DNA from: Stenotrophomonas sp. 364
GTDB lineage: Bacteria; Pseudomonadota; Gammaproteobacteria; Xanthomonadales; Xanthomonadaceae
NCBI RefSeq assembly: GCF_009832905.1
Contig: NZ_CP047135.1
Span: 4,070,001-4,134,000 of the forward strand
DNA length: 64,000 nucleotides
Reading direction: 5' to 3'
A program made the position numbers and the translations under genes. The notes under the pieces were generated by a model. The model made no database searches, was not told the DNA's origin, and worked only from the letters and a program-made list of their open reading frames with translations. Each line of letters begins with the position of its first letter. Position 1 is the stretch's first letter. Positions 33,638 through 41,644 of the stretch are shown here, piece after piece.

Positions 33638-36526
33638 ATGAGCCGCGCACCGGTGCGCGGGGTGGTAACCCGCTCCACCTTGGGCTGGCTGCAGCGCCTG
33701 GGCTGGCAGTACCTGGCGCCGAACCGGCGTTGTTCCCTGCGCGGCGATGACGGCAGCATGCTGCTGGACGGTCGTTTGCGACAGTACCTGCAACAGCTGC
33801 GCTTTGAGACGCATGGCGAGAAGTGGCCGTTGGATGCGGACGGCATTGCGCAGGTGCTGGCCGCCGTAACCCAAGGCCCGTTGCGGCGTGGCTCAAACGC
33901 AGGCAGCGACGCCCTGCTGGTCGCGCTGCGCAACGGGGTATGCGTAGCGCAGCGGCTGCCAGATGGCCGCACGGTGCGGGCCACGGTGCCGTTGGTGGAT
34001 TGGGCCGAGCCGCTGAACAACCAATGGGACATCGCCAGCGCGCGTGACGAGGGCCAGCCGCTACTGGATGCGGCGCCACGCATCGATGTGTTGGTCGGCT
34101 ACGTCAACGGCCTGCCCTTGCTGCGGCTGCTCTGCGTGGAGCGCGATGGGCAGGCGCGCTGGGGCCGGGATGCGGCGGCCATTGCCTTGCATGCCCGGCA
34201 GGTACGCGCCCGCGGCAATGCGTGCAGCCCGCCATTGCTCCTGGCGCTGGACCGGCGCGGTGGGCGCTATGCGTGCAGCGGCGCACCCGCTGGCGGCTGG
34301 GTGCGGTGGCGCGAGCACGGCTGGAACGCGGACGCCGTGCAGCAGCTGCGCGATACCGTACCCATGCCCCGAACCGGCGCTGCCGAGGCCAATGGCCGCT
34401 GGCTGCGCGCGGTGCACGCGCCGTTGCTGGCCGGCGTGGCGGCGCCGGCGCGGGTGTTGGCGCTGCTGCGGGGTTTCATGCACACCGGTGCAGACGGCCA
34501 GCCGCGTGTTGCGCGGGCGGCGCAGTACTTCGCGGTGCAGGCCGGGCTGGCGCAGTTGCGGTGTATCGACGCGCAGGGTTGCCGGGGGCGTGGACACCTG
34601 CGGCTGGCTGCGGGCGCCGGCATGGCGCTTACGTGGCACTGGTTGGTGCAGCACGTGCAGCGCGACCCGTGGTTGCGCCACTGCCGGGTGTTGCGGGTGC
34701 GACAGCACCCTGCCGTTGCACCCCAGGCGGGCAGGCGGGGCGAACTACCGGTGTCGCCCGGGCGGCGGCTGGCAGCCTTCATGGCCGACGGACGCGGCTG
34801 CACACTGCAGACCACGCCGGGCACGCTGCAGGCCTGGCTGCGCCGCCGCGATGCCGAGCATGACGGTGACGACCTGATTCTGCTGGTGGACGCGCACCTG
34901 CAGGCCGGCCAGCCAGGGTGGGTGGAACGCGCGCGTGAGCGGCTGCCGCGCGCCGGGTGGCTGTGGCTGGGCAACGGCCCGCTGCCGGAAGCGGTGCCGA
35001 GCGTAGTGAGCGAGCCGCTGCTGTTTGCATACAGCAACGCCGACGCCATCGCCGATGGCCTGTTGGCGCCGGTGTACCACCATGCGCTGCAGCCCACCCC
35101 ACCACGGCGGCAGAGAGCCAAGCGCGGGGCCACGCGTTTGGTTGAGCCCGCCGCGCCGCCGAGCGTGCGCTGGGCGTCCACCATCGCCCAGCACCTGCGC
35201 GATACCTTGCAGCACACCGAACGCAACCTGCGCGCGGTGCTGCTGGTACACGATGCCGAAACCATGCGCCGCTACCAGCGCGCCTTTGCCAAGGACGGCG
35301 CGGTACACAGCGCGATGGTCGGCCCCGGGTGCGGGCGGGCCGGCGCAGCGCAGCAGCAGGCGCAACTGCTGATTGCCAGCGACCCGCACGCCCTGCCCTA
35401 TCTGGATGCGCGGCTGGCGCTGGTCTACCTGGACACGGCCGTGGACAGCGCGGGGTTGGCGCGGGTGTTGGCCCTGCTCAACCGCCCGCACCCGCACAAG
35501 CACTGCGCGTGGCTGGTGCATCTGCCGGGTGTGCCAGCGCCTTGGCAACACGGCGAGGCAGATGGATGGGCCCCGCTGCCGTTGCAACAGGTGCAGGCCG
35601 GGCTATCGCGCCAGCACAGGCGCCTGCGGGCGTTGCTTCCCCCCACCGGTAGCGCGGATTTCCACGCCTGCCGCGCGCACGTGGGGCCGCGATGGGGCGT
35701 GGACGCGCACGGTCAGGAACGCGACCTGCACCGCCTGCGTCGGCGTTGCCTCCACCAGCGCGTGACGGGCTTCGGCCAGCAGCTGCAGGCGGCAATGCTT
35801 GGGCTGCCCGGCGAGGGCAGTGGGGCCGAAGCGGATACACCACAGCAGCGTTACCGGTATGACCTGCATTTCTGTTCGCTGCTGCGCGATGCGGTGGCCG
35901 CCGAGGCGTGCGAGGCGCATTTGAGTGCAGATGAAGACGTGCGCATTCGCCATTGGGCGCGAGAGCGGGCCCCGGAGGTGCGTGATGCTGGGTGGGACTA
36001 CCTTGGCGCAGTGGACACGCTGCCGACCAACCCGCGCCAGGAGGCGGATGCGTTGCACAGCCTGCTGCGCCATCAGCTGGAAACCAGCACGATCGGGGCC
36101 GCCGCACGGCTGCAACTGCAACGCCAGCTGCGGGGGTCGTTGGCCACGCCGCGTACGCCTGCCGAGCGGTTGCAGTGCCTGCAGGCGCTGCAGGCATTGC
36201 AGGTGCTGCGGCTGCGGGCGCTGGAACTTCCCGCTGCCGGCAGCGCGACGCGGGTGCAACTGGCCTGCCGTGGGGTGCTGGTCCGCATCTTGGGTGCGCC
36301 GAAAAACACCGCGCAGCGGCAGCTGCATCATGCAGTGGCCGAACAGCTGCACAGCGCCATCGGCGCCGCGCACGCGGCACAGCCACGCGCGCCGCACCTG
36401 GCGCTGGCCGACCTGCAACGCCGGCTGACCCCGGCACTGGCGGCGGTGCTGTCGCCCACGCACTGCGAGGCAGTGTTGGCGCAGCTGCCGACGCTGCTGG
36501 CCGACACCGCACCTGCGCCCACGTAG
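33638..36526 (+). CDS. HsdR-like protein with degenerate nuclease and helicase motifs
   Basis: 962 residues from the ATG at 33638, preceded by AAGGCGGG; longer in-frame starts exist at 33479 and 33524. The order matches HsdR. An N-terminal domain has IDVLVGYVNGLPLL (149-162), but the E-x-K after NGLPL is Leu165-x-Val167. The Walker A site reads GAGMALT (326-332) in place of G-S-G-K-S/T. The DEAH box reads VDAH (417-420), and TGTP is GNGP. The AIADGLLAPVY (470-480) and later YLDTAVDS...LLNR segments still match HsdR. ATPase and nuclease activity are unlikely. A His/Arg-rich C-terminal third is helical. The TAG stop lies inside a SMAG head. Confidence 0.78.
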   Translation: MSRAPVRGVVTRSTLGWLQRLGWQYLAPNRRCSLRGDDGSMLLDGRLRQYLQQLRFETHGEKWPLDADGIAQVLAAVTQGPLRRGSNAGSDALLVALRNGVCVAQRLPDGRTVRATVPLVDWAEPLNNQWDIASARDEGQPLLDAAPRIDVLVGYVNGLPLLRLLCVERDGQARWGRDAAAIALHARQVRARGNACSPPLLLALDRRGGRYACSGAPAGGWVRWREHGWNADAVQQLRDTVPMPRTGAAEANGRWLRAVHAPLLAGVAAPARVLALLRGFMHTGADGQPRVARAAQYFAVQAGLAQLRCIDAQGCRGRGHLRLAAGAGMALTWHWLVQHVQRDPWLRHCRVLRVRQHPAVAPQAGRRGELPVSPGRRLAAFMADGRGCTLQTTPGTLQAWLRRRDAEHDGDDLILLVDAHLQAGQPGWVERARERLPRAGWLWLGNGPLPEAVPSVVSEPLLFAYSNADAIADGLLAPVYHHALQPTPPRRQRAKRGATRLVEPAAPPSVRWASTIAQHLRDTLQHTERNLRAVLLVHDAETMRRYQRAFAKDGAVHSAMVGPGCGRAGAAQQQAQLLIASDPHALPYLDARLALVYLDTAVDSAGLARVLALLNRPHPHKHCAWLVHLPGVPAPWQHGEADGWAPLPLQQVQAGLSRQHRRLRALLPPTGSADFHACRAHVGPRWGVDAHGQERDLHRLRRRCLHQRVTGFGQQLQAAMLGLPGEGSGAEADTPQQRYRYDLHFCSLLRDAVAAEACEAHLSADEDVRIRHWARERAPEVRDAGWDYLGAVDTLPTNPRQEADALHSLLRHQLETSTIGAAARLQLQRQLRGSLATPRTPAERLQCLQALQALQVLRLRALELPAAGSATRVQLACRGVLVRILGAPKNTAQRQLHHAVAEQLHSAIGAAHAAQPRAPHLALADLQRRLTPALAAVLSPTHCEAVLAQLPTLLADTAPAPT

Positions 36527-37268
36527 AGCGGGGTTCTACGCGACATACCAACCTAGTAGAGCGGGGCTCTGCCCCGCTGCCATGGACCCCGAGCAGCCGG
36601 GCAGAGCCCGGCTCTACGCGGCGTACCTATCAACTTTGTGGCGCGGGGCTACCCATCAACGCTCGTAGAGCGGGGCTCTGCCCCGCTGCCATGGACCCCG
36701 AGCAGCCGGGCAGAGCCCGGCTCTACGCGGCGTATCCATCAACATTGTGGCGGGGGGCTACCCATCAACCCTCGTAGAGCGGGGCTCTGCCCCGCTGCCA
36801 TGGACCCCGAGCAGCCGGGCAGAGCCCGGCTCTACGCGGCGTACCTATCAACTTTGTGGCGCGGGGCCGCCCATCAACGCTCGTAGAGCGGGGCTCTGCC
36901 CCGCTGCCATGGACCCCGAGCAGCCGGGCAGAGCCCGGCTCTACGCGGCGTACCCATCAACATTGTGGCGCGGGGCCGCCCACCAACGCTCGTAGAGCGG
37001 GGCTCTGCCCCGCTGCCATGGACCCCGAGCAGCCGGGCAGAGCCCGGCTCTACGCGGCGTACCCATCAACATTGTGGCGCGGGGCTGCCCATCAACGCTC
37101 GTAGAGCGGGGCTCTGCCCCGCTGCCGTTGATTCCCGAGCAGCCGGGCAGAGCCCGGCTCTACGCGGCGTACCTATCAACTTTGTGGCGGGGGCTACCCA
37201 CCAACGCTCGTAGAGCGGGGCTCTGCCCCGCTGCCGTTGATCCCAACGCAGCCGGCCAGCACCGGGCG
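36523..37268. repeat. SMAG dimer array with exact 109-bp period
   Basis: GTAG heads of the GAGCGGGGCTCTGCCCCGC type lie at 36556, 36665, 36774, 36883, 36992, 37101 and 37210, each exactly 109 bp from the last. Every full unit also holds an inverted GGGCAGAGCCCGGCTCTAC element, so each unit is a head-to-head dimer that can form a long cruciform. A deleted unit starts at 36523 and provides the stop codon of the HsdR-like gene. The last unit runs out before the atoE-like stop. Open frames of 82 codons inside the array are by-products of the period. Confidence 0.93.
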
Positions 37269-38693
37269 TTACGGCATAACCGGCGGCACGTAAGTCAGCG
37301 TCATGCCCAGCAGCCACAACAGGCCCAGCACCAGCGGGATGTGCACCAGCAGCTGGATGAAGGTGAAGCCCACAATGTCGCGCGCCTTCAGGCCCAGTAC
37401 GCCCAGCAGCGGCAGCATCCAGAACGGGTTGATCAGGTTGGGCAGTGCCTCGGCGGCGTTGTACACCTGCACGGCCCAGCCCAGGTGGGCCTTGAGTTCG
37501 TTGGCAGCCTGCATCACATACGGCGCCTCGATGATCCACTTGCCGCCGCCAGACGGCACGAAGAAGCCCAGCACCGCCGAGTACACGCCCATCACCAGGG
37601 CGAAGGTGTCGGCGGTGGCGATGTGCACGAACAGGCTGGACAACCGGTGCGCCAGGGTTTCATCGCCGCTGCCCACCGCGTGGGTGAGGATCATGGCGAT
37701 GCCGCCGTACAGCGGGAACTGGATGAGCACGCCGGTGGTGCTGGGCACGGCCTTGGCCACGGCGTTGAGGAAGCTGCGCGGGCGCCAGTGCAGCAGCAGG
37801 CCCAGCGAAATGAACAGGAAGTTGTAGGTGTTGAGGTTGGCGATGGCGCTCACCAGCGGCTTGTTGGCAAATTCGCCAAACAGCCAGCCGAACGCCAGCA
37901 ATGAAAGCAGCACGGTGAGCAGCGGGCTGTATTCCAGCCACTCGCCCGGACGGGTGCGCGGCTGCAGCGGTTGCGGCTCGGCCTGCGCAGCACCGCCGAA
38001 GTCCCGCGCGGTGCGGGCGGTGGCCGGGCCGGGGGCGGTGAGCCAGGCGATCAGCAGCGACACCAGGATCAACGCGGCGGTGAGCGCGATGGACTGCCAC
38101 AGGAAGATGGTTTCGGTGAAGGGCAGCACCCCGGTGATCTCCACCAGCCCCGGCGGCATGCTGGCCGGATTGGCCTGCAGCTGGGCGGCCGAGGAACTCA
38201 GGCCCATCGCCCACACAGCACCCAGGCCAAGGTAGGCCGAGGCACCCGCGGCGCGGTAGTCCATGTTCAGGTCCTCGCGGCGCGCCAGCGCGCGCACCAG
38301 CAAGCCGCCGAACACCAGCGAGAAGCCCCAGCTGAGCAGCGAGGCCAGCATGCTCACCAGGCCCACGTACACCACCGCGCCACGGCCGGTGCGCGGCACC
38401 CGTGCCAGCTGGTCGATGAAGCGCGCCACGATGGGCGCGGTGGCCAGGGCGTAGCCGCCGATGACCACGAAGGCCATCTGCATGGTGAAGGGGATGAGGC
38501 TCCAGAAGCCTTCGCCGAAGGCACTGGCGGTGGCCTGCGGGGTGGCGCCGAAGCCGATGGCGGCCGCCGCCACGATGACTACGCCGAGCACGGCGAACAC
38601 GTAGGCGTCGGGGAACCATTTTTCCGCCCACGCGGCCGAGCGCAGTGCTGCGCGCGCCATCCAGCCGTCTTGTGCTGCTGTCGACGTGGCCAT
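37269..38693 (-). CDS. atoE: Short-chain fatty acid transporter, AtoE family
   Basis: 474 residues with about 12 membrane helices. The family pattern is seen in the N-terminal WFPDAYVFAVLGVVIV, the SLIPFTMQMAFVVIGGYALATAP region, NTYNFLFISLGLLLHWRP and the C-terminal FFVPSGGGKWIIEAPYV and ALPNLINPFWMLPLLG. AtoE proteins are thought to import short-chain fatty acids such as acetoacetate or butyrate. It stands alone between the SMAG array and ubiA, so no pathway context is given. The family assignment is firm; the substrate is inferred. Confidence 0.9.
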   Translation of the reverse strand: MATSTAAQDGWMARAALRSAAWAEKWFPDAYVFAVLGVVIVAAAAIGFGATPQATASAFGEGFWSLIPFTMQMAFVVIGGYALATAPIVARFIDQLARVPRTGRGAVVYVGLVSMLASLLSWGFSLVFGGLLVRALARREDLNMDYRAAGASAYLGLGAVWAMGLSSSAAQLQANPASMPPGLVEITGVLPFTETIFLWQSIALTAALILVSLLIAWLTAPGPATARTARDFGGAAQAEPQPLQPRTRPGEWLEYSPLLTVLLSLLAFGWLFGEFANKPLVSAIANLNTYNFLFISLGLLLHWRPRSFLNAVAKAVPSTTGVLIQFPLYGGIAMILTHAVGSGDETLAHRLSSLFVHIATADTFALVMGVYSAVLGFFVPSGGGKWIIEAPYVMQAANELKAHLGWAVQVYNAAEALPNLINPFWMLPLLGVLGLKARDIVGFTFIQLLVHIPLVLGLLWLLGMTLTYVPPVMP

Positions 38694-38824
38694 CGCCCTA
38701 CCCTCCCAGGTGATTCAGATGGGGAGCAGTGTGTGGGTTGGGTGGCGGGCTGTCAGTCGCCTATTGGTCGTAGGGGCGAGGTGCGGGGTGGTGGCTGCGG
38801 GGCGGCGCCTTGGGATGGTCGGGA

Positions 38825-38846
38825 GCCGGCCAGCGGCCGGCACTAC
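38825..38846. repeat. Single inverted SMAG element
   Basis: GCCGGCCAGCGGCCGGCACTAC, read here as a palindrome ending in CTAC (inverted GTAG), lies between ubiA and the atoE-like gene, both on the minus strand. Confidence 0.65.
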
Positions 38847-38900
38847 CGGGGCATGGGCGGCTCGACCGGCCGGTTGGCCCCGACTGTTGGTCGGGGCGCC

Positions 38901-39794
38901 TTAATGAAACGCCAAGGCCGCGGCGATACCGGCGAACAGGGTGGCGCCCACCCAGTTGTTGTGCAGGAAGGCCTTGAAGCAGGCATCGCGCTCGCGTTTG
39001 CGGCAGATCATGAACTGGTAGGCGATCAGCAGCGCGGCCACGCCCACCGACATCCAGTACGCCGCGCCCAGGCCGGCGCGCAGGCCCACCAGGCTCATGG
39101 TGCCCAGGAACAGGGTGAACAGGATGCCCTGGATGACCAGGTCCAGGTCGCCGAACAGGATGGCCGTGGAATGAGAACCCATCTTGAGGTCGTCGTCGCG
39201 GTCCACCATGGCGTACCAGGTGTCGTAGGCGGTGGACCACAGGATGTTGGCGCCATACAGCAGCCAGCCCACCACCGGCACTTCGCCCTGCACGGCGGCG
39301 AACGCCATCGGGATGCCCCAGCCGAAGGCCATGCCGAGGTACACCTGCGGCAGGTGGGTGTAGCGCTTGAGGTAGGGGTAGCTGGCGGCCAGGAAGATGC
39401 CGATGAAGCTCAAGCCGATGGTCAGCCGGTTCAGGGTGAGCACCAGCGCGAAGGCGACCAGCATCAGCCCGGCGAACAGCAGCAGCGCCTCGCGCCCGGA
39501 CACCCGCCCACTGGCCAGCGGGCGGTCCTTGGTGCGCTTGACGTGCGGGTCCAGCCAGCGGTCGGCGTAGTCGTTGATGACGCAGCCGGCCGAACGCGTC
39601 AGCCAGACCCCGGCACTGAACACGAACAGGGTCCACAGCGGCGGCAGGCCACCGGCGGCCAGCCACAATGCCCACCAGGTGGGCCACAGCAGCAGCAGGG
39701 TGCCGATCGGGCGATCGGCGCGCATCAGTTTCCAGTACTGGCCCCAACGCGACGGTGGGGGACCGTCGGGGGCTTCAAAACGTTCGTAAGCCAT
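38901..39794 (-). CDS. ubiA: 4-hydroxybenzoate octaprenyltransferase
   Basis: 297 residues with about eight membrane helices. UbiA attaches the polyprenyl tail to 4-hydroxybenzoate in ubiquinone synthesis at the inner membrane. The first Asp-rich motif is [23 protein letters not shown], and the second is [12 protein letters not shown], both binding Mg-diphosphate. The N-terminal [23 protein letters not shown] is typical. ATG at 39794 is preferred over an upstream TTG. With ubiK at 10.4 kb, two ubiquinone genes occur in the window but far apart. Confidence 0.96.
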   Translation of the reverse strand: MAYERFEAPDGPPPSRWGQYWKLMRADRPIGTLLLLWPTWWALWLAAGGLPPLWTLFVFSAGVWLTRSAGCVINDYADRWLDPHVKRTKDRPLASGRVSGREALLLFAGLMLVAFALVLTLNRLTIGLSFIGIFLAASYPYLKRYTHLPQVYLGMAFGWGIPMAFAAVQGEVPVVGWLLYGANILWSTAYDTWYAMVDRDDDLKMGSHSTAILFGDLDLVIQGILFTLFLGTMSLVGLRAGLGAAYWMSVGVAALLIAYQFMICRKRERDACFKAFLHNNWVGATLFAGIAAALAFH

Positions 39795-39949
39795 GCGCAA
39801 AGGATACCGCCAAGCCCCGTCGCGAGCGTTGCCGTGCCGGGCAATTGAACAGGGGGCAGACCTGCGCCGCGTTTACCGCTAGAATGCTCCTCCCGCGCCA
39901 TCACGGCGTACGGCGGCCAGCACCGGCGCCCGGGACTGCAGGACACAAC

Positions 39950-40026
39950 GCGCTCGTAGCTCAGCCGGATAGAGTAGTGGCTTCCGAAGCCATTGGTCGG
40001 GGGTTCGAATCCCTCCGGGCGCACCA
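39950..40026 (+). tRNA. tRNA-Arg (anticodon CCG)
   Basis: A full cloverleaf of 77 bases including encoded CCA. The acceptor stem GCGCTCG pairs with CGGGCGC (one G-T wobble). The D stem is GCTC/GAGT. The anticodon stem GTGGC/GCCAT encloses loop TTCCGAA with anticodon CCG. The T arm GGGGG-TTCGAAT-CCCTC is canonical. It decodes CGG arginine codons. There is no sign of integrated DNA at its 3' end. Confidence 0.97.
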
Positions 40027-40146
40027 TCCTTGCCTTGTGGCCCATCGCCACATCCCCCTGAACGTCCCGAACCCTGCCCTGCGTCGCAGCCATTGCGATA
40101 CCTGCAGCCCAGCGTGGATGGCCCGCGTTTCTGGGACACTTCGGCC

Positions 40147-40581
40147 ATGAAACGATCGCATGCGTGGCAACACCACGGCACCGTGTCGCTCTGGCGTTAT
40201 CGGGACAACCTGCGCAACTATCCGGGCTGGCACATCGGCGCCGATGCCGCCGGCTGCGCGTCGATGCTGGCATTGTTGGATGCGCTGGCGCTGGACGGCC
40301 CGGGCGCGACGCGGACGCTGCAGCTCTCTCCGCCCAGCCCTGCGCAGTTGGCCGTGCCGAACAACCGCGATGCACGTTGGGACGCCCAGACATCGTTACG
40401 GTTGACGGTCGATGAGGATGTCGCGTTCTGGCAGTGGGAAGCGGACGGCGCGCGCGCCACGCTGCGGCTGGGAGAGGCCGCGATGGCGGCGCTTCGACAG
40501 GGCGTGCTGGATGTTGCCGCGGGTCGAGGCGACTACAGTGTGGGCCAGGGCGCGCAGGCGTTGTGGTTCTGGTGGGGCTGA
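40147..40581 (+). CDS. Hypothetical protein, Xanthomonadaceae type
   Basis: 144 residues, soluble and without a signal peptide. It is rich in Trp near both ends (LWRYRDNLRNYPGWHIGADAAG at about 15-36; FWWG at the end). The repeated pattern of a short beta-rich segment with LQLSPP and a C-terminal helix suggests a small single-domain fold. No known domain recognised. It sits directly after tRNA-Arg as a separate transcription unit. Confidence 0.7.
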   Translation: MKRSHAWQHHGTVSLWRYRDNLRNYPGWHIGADAAGCASMLALLDALALDGPGATRTLQLSPPSPAQLAVPNNRDARWDAQTSLRLTVDEDVAFWQWEADGARATLRLGEAAMAALRQGVLDVAAGRGDYSVGQGAQALWFWWG

Positions 40582-40635
40582 GCCGGCGGTAATGATGTGC
40601 CGTGCGTGCGTTTTGGCGTTTGGGTGAGGTTGCTT

Positions 40636-40660
40636 GCAGCCACCCATGGGGTGGCTCTAC
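40636..40660. repeat. Single inverted SMAG element
   Basis: A short palindrome with arms CAGCCACCC / GGGTGGCT ends in CTAC, an inverted GTAG head. It lies 55 bp past the hypothetical gene. Confidence 0.6.
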
Positions 40661-40810
40661 CCGGAGCGCGCGCAAAGGGAACGAGGGTCGGGTACCGGAC
40701 AGACTGCCGGGGCCAGGGCTAGGTCTTCCCACCTGCCTGGCAGTGGCGAAACGCGTGTGCGGTCCACGACGTCCGTGTCGTTGTTCTGTCCGGTGTCCCG
40801 GTTGAAACGG

Positions 40811-41596
40811 TCAGGCGGTGAGCAGGTCCTTGAAGCGGGCCAGCGAGGCCATGTGGAAATGCACCAGCGCCAGCCAGCCCTGGCGGTGCCAGGCCAGCAC
40901 GGTGGCGTCGGGGAGTGCGGCGAAGCGTTCGGCGTCAATCAGCTGGAAGCCGAGCAGGCTGGACTGGCGGCCGTCGGGATGCACGACGTCGGCCTGGCGT
41001 TCCACCAGCACGCCGGCAGTGACCAGCGCGGCGCTGAAGGCGGCCGTGGCGGTGGCATCGCGGGTGAACGCCTCGCAGAACGCCAGGGCCTGGCGGGTGA
41101 GCGCGCTGGGCTGGCCGTCGGCGTCGAACAGGGACTGGCCTTCGTCGCCGCAGGTGCGCAGCATCGGGGCGTCGGCGTCGATGGCCAGCACATGGCCGTT
41201 CGGCTCGGTCGTGCGGGCGAATACGAACGGATACCGGCGCACATACGCGGGCACGTAGGTGCCGGTTTGCCAGTGGTCGGCGACCACGAAGCGGTTGTGT
41301 TCGGCCTGCAGGCCGAGCACGGCAACCGGGGCGGCGTCAGCGCCGACGAACACCAGCGGGTAATCGCGGGCGGCCGCGGCGAATTCGCCGATGACCAGCG
41401 GAACGGCATGGCTTGCGGCGGCGAACGCGGCATCGCCGGGCAGCAGGCGCCAGTGCGCGTGCTCGTGCGATGAGAGCACCACCGGGGTGCGGTACAGCGG
41501 CGGGGAGGCCGGCGCGGCGGCGTCGGCTTCGATGGCATCGGGCCCGGCCTGGTCGGGCGCATCAGGCAGCGGGTGCAGGGTGTCGTCAGTGGTCAT
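40811..41596 (-). CDS. SapC-family protein
   Basis: 261 residues. SapC-like domain features run from about 45 to 255: HWRLLPGDAAFAAASHAVPLVIGEF, DYPLVFVGAD, YVPAYVRRYPFVFA and GFQLIDAERFAALPD. The family is named after a Campylobacter S-layer secretion locus, but its molecular role is unknown. The first 30 residues are acidic and look disordered. It is the last gene of the TpsA/TonB cluster, 48 bp after the porin gene, so it is probably co-transcribed with it. Confidence 0.88.
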   Translation of the reverse strand: MTTDDTLHPLPDAPDQAGPDAIEADAAAPASPPLYRTPVVLSSHEHAHWRLLPGDAAFAAASHAVPLVIGEFAAAARDYPLVFVGADAAPVAVLGLQAEHNRFVVADHWQTGTYVPAYVRRYPFVFARTTEPNGHVLAIDADAPMLRTCGDEGQSLFDADGQPSALTRQALAFCEAFTRDATATAAFSAALVTAGVLVERQADVVHPDGRQSSLLGFQLIDAERFAALPDATVLAWHRQGWLALVHFHMASLARFKDLLTA

Positions 41597-41644
41597 GGGG
41601 TATCCAGCAGGGAAACGGCCGGCGCGGGCGCACCGGCCAACAGG

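Noticed and set aside
36638..37213. Four or five overlapping 82-codon frames with nearly the same sequence
   Set aside because: They arise because the 109-bp SMAG period shifts frame by one each unit. They contain only REP sequence.
36556..37235. Possible CRISPR array
   Set aside because: The period is regular, but the units are repeats throughout with no unique spacers, each unit has two GTAG palindromes, and no cas genes are present.
39950..40026. tRNA-Arg as an island attachment site
   Set aside because: No repeated 3' end, integrase or composition change lies beside it.
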